Part shown: positions 38,231-47,277 of the stretch, piece by piece
Layout of the letters: the number at the start of each line of letters is the position of its first letter
Position numbering within the stretch: position 1 is the first letter of the stretch
Source of the DNA: Myxococcales bacterium
Lineage (GTDB): Bacteria > Myxococcota_A > Polyangia > Polyangiales > Polyangiaceae
DNA: 51,876 nucleotides
Assembly (NCBI GenBank): GCA_016794345.1
Contig: JAEUKE010000025.1
Span: forward strand, 1-51,876
Reading direction: 5' to 3'
The notes under the pieces: model-generated
Database searches by the model: none
The model's input: the letters and a program-made list of their open reading frames with translations, nothing else
What the model was told of the DNA's origin: nothing
Position numbers and translations under genes: made by a program

Positions 38231-41077
38231 ATGGGTACGGGCACGAGCCGAGGCTTCTCCCTCGAGATCGAAGATCTGCCGCTTGAGGCCTTGCGGCCCC
38301 TTTCGTTCGAGGGGCGCGAGGGCGCGAACGAGCTTTACGCGTTCGATGTGCTCGTCCTGCTGCGCGATCTCGAGCCGCGAGTCTTGGAGGACTGCCTCGC
38401 GCGTCCTCTGACGCTCACCTTCGCGGGGAGCGGGCAGCTCGACCAGAGGGTTCATGGCGTGCTCGGAGGCGTTGCGGCCGAGGGGCATCGACAGGGAATG
38501 GATGCTTGCTACACGCTCCGACTCGTTCCCACCATGTGGCTTGCGGGCTTGCGCGAGACCTGCCGGATCTTTCAGGACCGGTCGATCGTCGAGATCGTCG
38601 AGTCGCTCTTGGCGTCGTACCGCATCGCGACTCGCTGGGAGCTGCGTGAGGCCTCGCCGAAGCGCAGCTACTGCGTGCAGCATCACGAGAGCGATCTCGC
38701 TTTCGTCGAGCGCCTACTGGCCGAGGAGGGGATCTCCTTCCACTTCGACCACGCCTCTGAGGACGGCGGAGGCGGGCGGAGCCGCGAGCTGGTCGTGCTT
38801 ACCGATACCGCGGATCGAGAGCCGCGCATCGATGGCGATCCGCGGCTCCTGCTGATGGAGTCGCTCGGAGAGGGCGCGCTCGTTTCTCGAGACTCCAACG
38901 TGCGGTCGTTTCGTTCGAAGCGGCGCATGGCACCGACCCAGGCGCTGCTTCGCGACTTCGACTTCTCACGGCCGCTGCACGAGCAACGTAGTCTGAGCGA
39001 GCCTCCGAAGCGCATCTTCAGCCCGACGCACGACGGCGCGCTTCCGGCCACATCGGGCGTCTACGAGCACCGGCAAGGATATGAGGAGCCCGCGCTCCGC
39101 CCGCACGATGCGAAAAGGTACCTCGAGCAGCTCCGGCGGCGCGCTGAAATCCACGAGGGCAACAGTCACTGCGCGCGATTGCGGCCGGGCCGTCACTTCC
39201 TTCTTGTCGACGAGAGTGGCCTCAGGCCCGAGGGCACGTATCGCGTGCTCTGGGTCGAGCACCGAGGGAGAGCGCCTGAGGTCGCTGGGAACGAAGACAC
39301 CTACGCGAACCGCTTCGAAGCCATCGTCGGCGGAATGCCCGACCCTCCGGCGCGGCCCGCGCGCCGGCTGCGGCAAGTGACCGAGACTGCGATCGTCGTC
39401 GGGCCGCCGGGCGAGGAGATCTACGCCGACGAGCTTGGTCGGGTGAAGGTCCGGTTCCACTGGGATCTCGACAAGGAGCGCCCCGACGAATCGGCCTCGT
39501 GTTGGCTCCGAGTCGCGTTGCCCTGGGCCGGCACAGCGTGGGGCTTGCAGTTCGTGCCGCGCGTGGGCATGGAGGTCGTCGTGAGCTTTCTGGGTGGCGA
39601 TCTCGACCGGCCCATGGTCACGGGTTGCGTGTACAACGGCACCGCTCCGCCCCCGTTCTCCATCCCCGCCGAGATCACGCGCAGCGGCCTGAAGACACGA
39701 AGCACGCCGGGGGGCGATGGCTACAATGAGCTGTCGTTCGAGGACGCGAAGGGGCGCGAGCAGATTCGATTGCACGCGGAGCGGAATCTCGACGAGATGG
39801 TGAACCTCGATCACTCGACCGACATCGGGCGCGACCAGCGCATTCGGGTCGGGGGCACGCAGTCCACCACTATCGAGCGAGCGCAGTCGGTCTCCGTCAT
39901 GGGCCCGCGCACGCTCTTTGTGGCCGGCGACCACTCGGTCCAGACCGACGCCGATCATCGAGAAACGATCGCGGGGAGCTCTCGGGCGCAGGTGCGTGGC
40001 AACCGCGATCTCCACGTTGCCGGAGAGCTCGCCACGGCGGTCGGCGCCGACGCGTCGTTGCACGTTCAGGGTGTCTTGTCCGAGGCTGTAGAGGGGAGCG
40101 CGATCCGTCACATTGGGACGGTCGACCGTCCGAGCGACGGGGAGGTGTTTGCCTTCGGCGACTACCTCGTCGCCGCCGCGGGCGCGGTGCGTCTCCGGTC
40201 CGATCAGGCGATCCTCCTCGAGTGCGGTGACAGCTCGATCGAGCTGACGCCCGACGGCATTCGGCTTCGAGGAAAGGACATCCGCACCATCGCGACGAAG
40301 CTCGCGAGCATGCAGTCGAGCGGCCCCCAGATCGTCGCGACCGACGAGATCGAGATCGCCGCCAAGTCGGTCCATGTTTTCGGCGAGACGTCACGCCTCT
40401 CGCTGACGAAGGGTGCGGTCCTCACCGGGGAGACGACTCTGCTCACGGGCGGCGGGGCCGGCCTCGGCCTCGCTGGGTCTGCCACGCTCAGCGGCGGCAA
40501 GGTTGTGGTGGACGGCAAAGGTGCGACCCTCGTGCTCGACGGCGAGGCGAAGCTCGATGGCGCGCTCGTCAAGCTCAACTGCGGTGGTGAAGGCGGGGGC
40601 GTCAGCATTGAGGAGCGCGATCCGAAGCGTTTGGTCACACCCAAAGAGGCCAAGCGCAAGCCGCTCCAGTTGCGGGTTCTCGACGGCTACCGCGAGCCGA
40701 TGCGCGCCAAGCCGTACGTCTTGACCGTCGCCAGCGAGAGGTTTGAAGGCACGACGGGAGACGACGGCGTGCTGGCGGTCGAGGTGCTGGAGGAGGCCTC
40801 GCAGGGCAAGCTCGACGTCTGGCCGGAGGGCGACTTCCCGACGGGGCCTCGCCTGCACTGGAGCATCGACATCGAGGTGCTCCCGCCTGCGAACCTACCG
40901 CTCGGCGCATCCATCCGACTCTCGAACCTCGCCTACTATCGGGGCGCGCCCGTCGAGACGATCGATGAAGAGCTCGAGCTAGCGATCGGCAGATTCCAGG
41001 TCGATCGACGGCTGCCCGTCACCCGCAAGCTCGATCCTCTGACCGTACTCACGCTCATGAAGCTGCACGGTCATTGA
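38231..41077 (+). CDS. vgrG: VgrG spike protein with extended C-terminal adaptor
   Basis: The 948-residue protein has the gp27-like part (residues about 10-330). The gp5 OB-fold follows, with GRVKVRFHWDLDKERPDES, WAGTAWGLQFVPRVGMEVVVSF and GDLDRPMVTGCVYNG (about 390-480). A long beta-helix of polar repeats comes next (about 500-790). The C-terminus adds a transthyretin-like domain (LTVASERFEGTTGDDGVLAV, about 815-860) and a peptidoglycan-binding-like end (IRLSNLAYYRGAP and LPVTRKLDPLTVLTLMKLHGH). Such extensions usually load or anchor effectors. It follows PAAR and starts the effector operon. Confidence 0.95.
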   Translation: MGTGTSRGFSLEIEDLPLEALRPLSFEGREGANELYAFDVLVLLRDLEPRVLEDCLARPLTLTFAGSGQLDQRVHGVLGGVAAEGHRQGMDACYTLRLVPTMWLAGLRETCRIFQDRSIVEIVESLLASYRIATRWELREASPKRSYCVQHHESDLAFVERLLAEEGISFHFDHASEDGGGGRSRELVVLTDTADREPRIDGDPRLLLMESLGEGALVSRDSNVRSFRSKRRMAPTQALLRDFDFSRPLHEQRSLSEPPKRIFSPTHDGALPATSGVYEHRQGYEEPALRPHDAKRYLEQLRRRAEIHEGNSHCARLRPGRHFLLVDESGLRPEGTYRVLWVEHRGRAPEVAGNEDTYANRFEAIVGGMPDPPARPARRLRQVTETAIVVGPPGEEIYADELGRVKVRFHWDLDKERPDESASCWLRVALPWAGTAWGLQFVPRVGMEVVVSFLGGDLDRPMVTGCVYNGTAPPPFSIPAEITRSGLKTRSTPGGDGYNELSFEDAKGREQIRLHAERNLDEMVNLDHSTDIGRDQRIRVGGTQSTTIERAQSVSVMGPRTLFVAGDHSVQTDADHRETIAGSSRAQVRGNRDLHVAGELATAVGADASLHVQGVLSEAVEGSAIRHIGTVDRPSDGEVFAFGDYLVAAAGAVRLRSDQAILLECGDSSIELTPDGIRLRGKDIRTIATKLASMQSSGPQIVATDEIEIAAKSVHVFGETSRLSLTKGAVLTGETTLLTGGGAGLGLAGSATLSGGKVVVDGKGATLVLDGEAKLDGALVKLNCGGEGGGVSIEERDPKRLVTPKEAKRKPLQLRVLDGYREPMRAKPYVLTVASERFEGTTGDDGVLAVEVLEEASQGKLDVWPEGDFPTGPRLHWSIDIEVLPPANLPLGASIRLSNLAYYRGAPVETIDEELELAIGRFQVDRRLPVTRKLDPLTVLTLMKLHGH

Positions 41078-41085
41078 GGGAGCTG

Positions 41086-42546
41086 ATGACCATTCGACCC
41101 ACATCACCATTGCTGGCTGTCCTCGTCGCGTGGGCTGCGGCTTGTGGTGGAGGCAGCACGGTCCCCGTGGAGCTTCCGAGTCCGCATTCCACTGTCGAGA
41201 GCGCCGGGCCGATCAGACTGGCACCCGCCGAGTCGCCCTGCGAAGAGGCGAAGCCTTGGAAGGGGTACGGCCTCGGCGCCCATTTCAAGGACGGTACGTT
41301 CGTATCCCAGCCCGCCTACCGCGGCCATTACCTCATTCCCGAGGCCGGCCTCCTCTTTCGCGAATGCACCGCGGGATGTGATCTCTTCGCCCCGCAGCGC
41401 GCGAGCGACCTGGGCGCGCCTCGGAGCTGCGAGCTCGGCCTCCCCGAGCCGAGCTGGCCGGATTCCGACCCCTCGCTCGAATCCTTCAGCTCGCCGTGGC
41501 GAGGCACCATCGCCCGCGTCATCGGGAAGTGGCCCGACAACGCGCTCTTGCTGCGGGACCTCCAGCGAATCACCACCGGCTGCTGGCCCGATCTCCCGCA
41601 AGACGTACATCACGTGGAGGCTGGTCGAGCACGATTGCTCGGCGACGCGGCCGGCGGCGCAGTGCTGGAGGAATGCCGACACGGAGAGTCGCGCCCCCTT
41701 CGGCCGAAGCGGATGCGCAACGCAGACGGTGAAGTGCCCGCGGCCGACCGTTCTGGATGCAACTTGGAGCAGGAGACCATCCGATGGGAGCGAGCATCCG
41801 GCGATCTCATCGGCGGCGGTGAATGGTTGGGGCAAGGCGTGCTCGCCCTCTGGCTTCGGGTGAGCTGCGAGCCCCAACTCGAGCTCATGGGCGCGGCTCC
41901 GGGCACAGCATCGCCAACGCTCCCGTCCCCACCTGAGGGCGCGTTCCCGGTCGCCTTCGAGTCGAACCGGTCTGGCTGGGCGACGCTCGTTTGGGCTACA
42001 GAATCGGGCTCGATAGCCGCCTTGTGGCTCTGGTCACCGGGGCAGAGTCTGCCTGTCGTCGAGCGCCCCGAAGGGAAGCTACTCGGTGGTGAGCTTTACC
42101 ATCGCCATCCTCCGATGATCGCGCTTGAGCCGAGCGGCGGGCTTTGGCTGGTGATCGAGTCGAGCTCACAGGGGTCGGAGTCCCAGCTCTGGCATCGCAG
42201 TCCGAGCGGCTGGAGGGTGTCAAGGCGTTGGCCGAAGTCTGAGCGTGGCGGCTGCACCCCCGAGCTGCTGAGCGTCGGCGCTGACGGTGCCGTTTGGATC
42301 GTTGAGGGTTCCTGCTACGAGCCTTGGATCTGGCGCGGACACACGCGGGGCGATTCGCAGTGGCTTTCCGTGCACTCGCCGACGCGGTTCGAGTCCCAAC
42401 GCGTGACGCAGATCATGCCCTTGCCTTCGGGAGAGGCCCTCCTCGTGGTCGAGCGGGATAGTGACGGGCCAGTGGGTTTGCACCGCGACCTTTGGTCCGT
42501 GCGGGAGGGTGGCACCGCTGCAGCCGGCTCAGAGGCCGCACGATGA
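41086..42546 (+). CDS. Lipoprotein, candidate effector immunity protein
   Basis: The 486-residue lipoprotein has a signal ending AAACGGG. The domain is rich in Trp and Gly with repeated WxxxxG and beta segments (WLGQGVLALWLRVSCEPQ, AVWIVEGSCYEPWIW) like a propeller. It overlaps the candidate lysozyme-like effector gene (ATGA), and its signal would place it in the periplasm, where such an effector acts. The immunity role is inferred. ATG 41086 has GAGG ahead at 6 bp. Confidence 0.78.
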   Translation: MTIRPTSPLLAVLVAWAAACGGGSTVPVELPSPHSTVESAGPIRLAPAESPCEEAKPWKGYGLGAHFKDGTFVSQPAYRGHYLIPEAGLLFRECTAGCDLFAPQRASDLGAPRSCELGLPEPSWPDSDPSLESFSSPWRGTIARVIGKWPDNALLLRDLQRITTGCWPDLPQDVHHVEAGRARLLGDAAGGAVLEECRHGESRPLRPKRMRNADGEVPAADRSGCNLEQETIRWERASGDLIGGGEWLGQGVLALWLRVSCEPQLELMGAAPGTASPTLPSPPEGAFPVAFESNRSGWATLVWATESGSIAALWLWSPGQSLPVVERPEGKLLGGELYHRHPPMIALEPSGGLWLVIESSSQGSESQLWHRSPSGWRVSRRWPKSERGGCTPELLSVGADGAVWIVEGSCYEPWIWRGHTRGDSQWLSVHSPTRFESQRVTQIMPLPSGEALLVVERDSDGPVGLHRDLWSVREGGTAAAGSEAAR

Positions 42547-44285
42547 GCACGCATGACTACGATCTGCAGCTCAACGACAATGACGCCGAGCGGAAGTGGG
42601 GCGGCACCGTGCGGCCGATGCCCAAGGCAGTCATCCCGGGAGGCCAGCTCGCTTCGGTCGCGACGTCGGCGCCTGTGGCCGAGCTGCAGCGGGATCTGCG
42701 GGCCGTGGGGATCGCGCTGGACAAGAGCGCGAACGGGAAGCTCGAGATGGACACCGAGCTCGCGCTCCGCGAGTTCCAGATCTACGCGAGCATGAACCAC
42801 GTCGCGAAGGAGGATCCCGCGTCGACCGCGACCGAGTACGCGGACAAGCTCACCCAGGTCGCGACCGGCAAGCACAAGTATCCGGGGCCGATCAGTGGCG
42901 TGTACAACGCCGCTACGCGCGCCGCGATGGACCACTGGCTCGCGAACCATTGGCGCTGCCCTGTCGTGCTCGATGTTTGGGACATGAAAAAGAAGCCGCC
43001 CACGCGAGTGGGGCGCAACGTGTGGCGGCGTGACGACGACTCGGTCAAGAACCACGTCGTCCGGGCGCTGGACCTTTCAGGCGGGTTCGGGGCGCAGGGG
43101 CAGACTGAGCTATGGGACGTAGGAACGAGCACCAAGTACGATGGCAGGCGCGGCCCGGTTGTCACTTTCGAGCAGGCTGCGGCGCAGGCCGAGGTGCTGC
43201 CCGAGTCGCTCGTGGGGCAGACTTGGGCCGCAATGGCTGCCGAAACGCGATCCAAGTTCAAGGTGGTCCGCGCGGTGGCCGAGGTGGAGTGCCAGGCGTT
43301 CTTCGATCTCTTGAACGGCTACGATGACGGTGTCGTATCGCTGGGGATCTTTCATTGGATCGTTGGCCTAGGGACAAACCAGAGGAAGGACGGGAAGGTC
43401 ACGAGGCAGCCGGACGGAGCAGGTGAGCTCGCGCGCATCTTCCACAGAATCGCGAAGGAAAATGGGGCAGACTACGAGGCCGAATTCGTGCGCTTCGGGG
43501 CCGACGTTCGACCGACCGCCAAGGCTGTTCCCCGGTTCAAGCTCCAGGCGGAAGCCGGTGACTTCCCTGAGCCCAACGATAGCGATGAGGGCTTCAACCT
43601 GCAGCGTCAGCACGTGGAGTACCTCCGAAGTTGGCATTGGTTCTACCGCTTCGTGATGCTCTCTAGGAACTGGGTCGCGCTGAGGCAGGTGCAGTGGAAG
43701 GAGGCGCTCGAGCGAATTGAAGAGGTCCGAGGGCTCTTGGTCCCGGAGGAGCAGCTCGACCCGGGCAAGGGCTCCGCGCGCTTCACGCTCGGCCAGGTCT
43801 TTACCTCCGAGCTGGGCATTGGGTACCTCTTGAGGTGGCACGTCAACCGCCCGGCAAACGTCGCCAAGGGCAAGCAAATCGGCTCCAAGATCGCCGACAT
43901 CATCAACCGGGCGAAGTCGAAGGACCCCGGCCTCGCCTGGGCGAGCGCTCCAGGCATCTGGGGTGACAAAGAGGAGCTGGCTCTGCTTGGAGCGCTGGAG
44001 GGTCAGGTGGCCGACTGGGCCGCGGAGGCGGAGGCAAAGAAGAAGGAGAAAGACGAAGCGAAGGAGAAGGGGAGCTACAAGCCGGGGACCACGGCAGCTT
44101 CGGTCGTCGATACCTCATTGCGCAAAATCAAGACCTTCCCGAACGTGGAGTCGCATTGGACGATGGATCGGACCCTGGTCGGCCCGCTCTCCACCAAACG
44201 CAACAGCTATTTGTTCGCCGCGCCCGCCCCACCGGCGCCAGCCCCGACGCCATCAGCTCCAGCGCCTAGCCCTTCAACTCCCTGA
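42543..44285 (+). CDS. Candidate type VI effector, lysozyme-like with PG-binding N-terminus
   Basis: The 580-residue protein begins with a peptidoglycan-binding-like helical unit (APVAELQRDLRAVGIALDKS; LALREFQIYAS). The middle has VVRAVAEVECQAFFDLLNGYDDGVVSLGIFHW, where Glu and Asp residues resemble the lysozyme/chitosanase-superfamily catalytic region. The C-terminal part is helical, with a Lys/Glu-rich coiled stretch and a Pro/Ala tail. No signal peptide is present, as expected for a VgrG cargo. The cell-wall role is inferred; the catalytic residues need structural comparison. Confidence 0.7.
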   Translation: MSTHDYDLQLNDNDAERKWGGTVRPMPKAVIPGGQLASVATSAPVAELQRDLRAVGIALDKSANGKLEMDTELALREFQIYASMNHVAKEDPASTATEYADKLTQVATGKHKYPGPISGVYNAATRAAMDHWLANHWRCPVVLDVWDMKKKPPTRVGRNVWRRDDDSVKNHVVRALDLSGGFGAQGQTELWDVGTSTKYDGRRGPVVTFEQAAAQAEVLPESLVGQTWAAMAAETRSKFKVVRAVAEVECQAFFDLLNGYDDGVVSLGIFHWIVGLGTNQRKDGKVTRQPDGAGELARIFHRIAKENGADYEAEFVRFGADVRPTAKAVPRFKLQAEAGDFPEPNDSDEGFNLQRQHVEYLRSWHWFYRFVMLSRNWVALRQVQWKEALERIEEVRGLLVPEEQLDPGKGSARFTLGQVFTSELGIGYLLRWHVNRPANVAKGKQIGSKIADIINRAKSKDPGLAWASAPGIWGDKEELALLGALEGQVADWAAEAEAKKKEKDEAKEKGSYKPGTTAASVVDTSLRKIKTFPNVESHWTMDRTLVGPLSTKRNSYLFAAPAPPAPAPTPSAPAPSPSTP

Positions 44286-44286
44286 C

Positions 44287-45666
44287 ATGTCGAACGAGCC
44301 CATCGAAGGTGTTGGCTTCAACGAGTTCGTCGAGGCGGTGATCCGACTCTCGCGCGAGCCTAACGCCCTGCAAGAGGTGGTGGTGTCGCTGGGGCTCGCG
44401 GGCCCCGAGCGTTGGTCGGCGGTGGAGCGGGCGTGGCGGGCGCGGATCGACGGCGACCCGATGCTCAAACAGGTCTACGAGATGTTCACCGAGCAAGCGG
44501 GAGTGGGCTCGGTGCCGAACACGACATCGAGCCCGGGCCCGAGCCCGTCGGAGCCGTCGACTGCGATGGTTGCGCCGGGTCCGCCTCCGCCCGCCCCCCA
44601 GGCCGCGCAGCCAGCGCCGCTCTTCGTCCCTTCCTACATGCTCAATGCGCAGGCTCCAGCGCCACCATCGTCTCCCGCACCATCGCCCGCGCCGCCGCCG
44701 TCATCGCCGGTAGCGCCAATGCACGCCGTCGCATTCGAGGCAAGCCGAGCCGTGGAAGCGAAGTTCACGATGCCGGCCTCTTCGCTCGCCGCTCCGGTCT
44801 CGCTGCCGTTCAGGGACAAGCCCGAGGCACCCCTCTCGGGGATCCAGATCAGACACGCGTCGCCAGCGCCAATTTCAGCAGAGCAGAGCGGCTTCACCGC
44901 CGCTCCTAATAGCAAGGCGCTGAACGCTCCCGCGCTGCCCTTTCCAGGAAGAGCTCCGGATGCAGAGGAGATCCCGCTCGCGCGCTACGCGGAGATCACG
45001 AGTCTCCTACTCCGAGAAGGCAACCCCGAAGCGACGTTCGCGCGCATGGGCGTGGACGCGGGAAGATGGATGAAGATCGTGCAGTCGTTCAGCGTTCGCT
45101 TCGAGCAAGACCCGAATCTGAAGGCACGCTTCGACGCCTTGGTGGGGTCGCCCGTGCTCATGCCAGCGCACCCTCCCGTCGGCATCCCCCAGAACAAGGG
45201 CATGTTCGCCGGCACGCTCCCGCCGAGCTCGAATCAGCCGCGTTCTACGCTGCCATTCAACCGCGGGCCCATGCCCTCGCCGGCTACTCCTGCGAGCGAG
45301 CAGCGAAAGCTCGAGGTGCGCGAGACGGTTGCGGTCGACCCGGGAGCCGTCCGCGATGCGGGTGCAGGGCTGCCGCCCTTTCCTTCGCGTGCGACGCCCG
45401 CGGAGCCAGCGAAGCCGCCGTCGTCGCCGAATCCGCGGACTCCGCCGCCGACGCAGGACATCGTGCTCCCGCCGCTGGGACGCCTGGTCCAGATCCAAGC
45501 CGCGCTCGCGGCTGCGCCCGACCGCGCGCGAACGCTCGCAGAGGCCGGCTACAGCGCAGAAGCATGGCAGGCGATCCTCCGGCGCTACGGCGAGATGATG
45601 CGGCACGACCCGGTGCTCCGGAACCGCTACGAGGCGCTGCTGTTGCAGGTTCGGGGAGGAGGTTGA
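44287..45666 (+). CDS. Protein with three copies of a helical module and Pro-rich linkers
   Basis: The 459-residue protein has three similar helical units of about 50 residues. Unit one is at about 11-66 (FVEAVIRLSREPNALQEVVV, ending DPMLKQVYEMFTE). Unit two is at about 238-290 (YAEITSLLLREGN, ending DPNLKARFDALVG). Unit three is at about 405-455 (LVQIQAALAAAPD, ending DPVLRNRYEALLLQ). Each has a W or equivalent and DPxL near the end. Long Pro/Ala/Ser linkers join them. It lies between two candidate effectors, so it may be an adaptor, chaperone or scaffold. The family is unnamed to me. Confidence 0.75.
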   Translation: MSNEPIEGVGFNEFVEAVIRLSREPNALQEVVVSLGLAGPERWSAVERAWRARIDGDPMLKQVYEMFTEQAGVGSVPNTTSSPGPSPSEPSTAMVAPGPPPPAPQAAQPAPLFVPSYMLNAQAPAPPSSPAPSPAPPPSSPVAPMHAVAFEASRAVEAKFTMPASSLAAPVSLPFRDKPEAPLSGIQIRHASPAPISAEQSGFTAAPNSKALNAPALPFPGRAPDAEEIPLARYAEITSLLLREGNPEATFARMGVDAGRWMKIVQSFSVRFEQDPNLKARFDALVGSPVLMPAHPPVGIPQNKGMFAGTLPPSSNQPRSTLPFNRGPMPSPATPASEQRKLEVRETVAVDPGAVRDAGAGLPPFPSRATPAEPAKPPSSPNPRTPPPTQDIVLPPLGRLVQIQAALAAAPDRARTLAEAGYSAEAWQAILRRYGEMMRHDPVLRNRYEALLLQVRGGG

Positions 45667-45667
45667 A

Positions 45668-47230
45668 ATGCCGGACGATGACGACGTGGGCCGCTCGCAG
45701 GTAGCTTCGGGGCCGCTCAGCTCCATGGCGCCACCTCTTCGCGCACAGGCCCCCGAGTTCCTCGTCTCGCTCAACTCCTGTAAGCCCAGCCAGGCTCGGA
45801 CTCTGCCGAGCGGTGTCGGGAAGGCGCGAGCCGTGCAGATCATCCTCGAGCATATCAAAGCTCGTCTCGACGGTCCCCTCGATGACATCTGGCAGGGCCC
45901 CGACGGGCATGACCCCGCCTGGCAACCCAGAGCCGGCATGACCCCCGAGGAGATATCAGCCCTCATCGTGGAGGAGCGGTGGGCGCGTTGGTGCACCGAG
46001 CTGCTGGTGGGCACGGGCTATGGCGGCTCTGAGGCCTACGGAAGCGGAAAATTCACTGACAAGCAGTTCTTCGAGGCCTTCGGGCGCGACGAGCCCGTCG
46101 TCTCGGTCAGGATGGCGTGTCAGCAGCTCTGTACCTATGCCCTCCTCTCACGAGGTTTCGGCCTGTCCGAGCTCACGGGGAACGGCACCGTGGGCATATC
46201 TTCGGGTCCGTGCGCCTACCTCGTAGACAAGTGCTTCGAATCGTGGGAAGCGAAGGCGGGCGACGAGACGATCGGAGGTGCCCAGGGCGCTCTCGCGAGG
46301 CACCCCGGCCTAGGGCCTGGTTCCGTGTCCACGTTCCAGCCTCCCGGCGAGGGTCAGGCCACCGGCTCGCACGCGGTCTTCGTTCTTCGCACGCTTCGAC
46401 AGCCGGGTGCGATCGACGGCCTGGCCGTGCAGCTCCTCGACACTGGTGCAGTGCGAAATGGTGGGAGCCAGACGCGATCGCCGAGAAGCAACGCCGACAA
46501 GCCCAGGGCAGCCAGGGATTGGGTGGGCGGCAACTACGACAATGGTCTTTTCGGGGGCAAGTTGGGCGTGGTGACCGGGCAAACAGCTGTGCCGTTCAAG
46601 GGGGTCGGCATCGCCAAGACCAGAACCCCGAGCGAGATCCAAGCTGGGATCGCACGCGCCCAACGCGCACGGCCGCTCGGTATCCTCCGATTGGTCCTGC
46701 TATCGCGGCGTGAAACCGTAAGCGCGAGCAAGCCAGTGGACTTGTCCGAGGTCGCATACGTCAGCCCTCCGCTGTGGATGCATGACGTGACCTCCGAGAC
46801 GAACTATTACATCAGCCGGCTCTTGTGGTCGCTTCGAGACCTGCCCGGCTTTACGGAGTGGCAAGGCGTGTGGGTGCTGGAGAACCCGGTCCATGACCTC
46901 GCCCAGGCGGCCTTCAAAGCGCCGCGATCCAGAGCGCTGCGTGACCTGTGGGAGAGCACAGTGGGGATCAAGAGGCCGGACGCCGATTGTTGCAGTGCGT
47001 TCATGCTGGTGGCAGCAACGAACGACGGAAAAGTACGCCTTCCTTGGCGAAAGAAGGCCAAAACGACAACAATAGACGGCCACACCACGGTGGAGGAAGT
47101 TGTCGAGCCGGAATCAAGGACGGGGTACGAGGCCATCGTGTCAAAGTTGGGCCTAGGGCGCCGGCTCCAGGAGAAAGTGAAGGACAATCCGTCCGGCTTC
47201 ACGGCCCCACCGTACTTCGCGCCATGGTGA
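45668..47230 (+). CDS. Candidate type VI effector, possibly NlpC/P60-like cysteine amidase
   Basis: The 520-residue protein has a candidate catalytic cysteine in VRMACQQLCTYALLSRGFG. A later histidine is in GPGSVSTFQPPGEGQATGSH followed by AVFVLRT, an arrangement like NlpC/P60 or CHAP amidases. The N-terminal 90 residues and the C-terminal 200 residues are not recognised. It lacks a signal peptide, starts 2 bp after the triple-module gene and is followed by a lipoprotein. The enzyme class is a weak inference. Confidence 0.7.
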   Translation: MPDDDDVGRSQVASGPLSSMAPPLRAQAPEFLVSLNSCKPSQARTLPSGVGKARAVQIILEHIKARLDGPLDDIWQGPDGHDPAWQPRAGMTPEEISALIVEERWARWCTELLVGTGYGGSEAYGSGKFTDKQFFEAFGRDEPVVSVRMACQQLCTYALLSRGFGLSELTGNGTVGISSGPCAYLVDKCFESWEAKAGDETIGGAQGALARHPGLGPGSVSTFQPPGEGQATGSHAVFVLRTLRQPGAIDGLAVQLLDTGAVRNGGSQTRSPRSNADKPRAARDWVGGNYDNGLFGGKLGVVTGQTAVPFKGVGIAKTRTPSEIQAGIARAQRARPLGILRLVLLSRRETVSASKPVDLSEVAYVSPPLWMHDVTSETNYYISRLLWSLRDLPGFTEWQGVWVLENPVHDLAQAAFKAPRSRALRDLWESTVGIKRPDADCCSAFMLVAATNDGKVRLPWRKKAKTTTIDGHTTVEEVVEPESRTGYEAIVSKLGLGRRLQEKVKDNPSGFTAPPYFAPW

Positions 47231-47277
47231 TGGCGCGGACCGCAGTGATTGGTTTCCGCACCCAGCAAGACCGAACG

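Noticed and set aside
38966..40375. 469-codon minus-strand frame inside vgrG
   Set aside because: Shadow of VgrG, with no recognisable fold or start signal.
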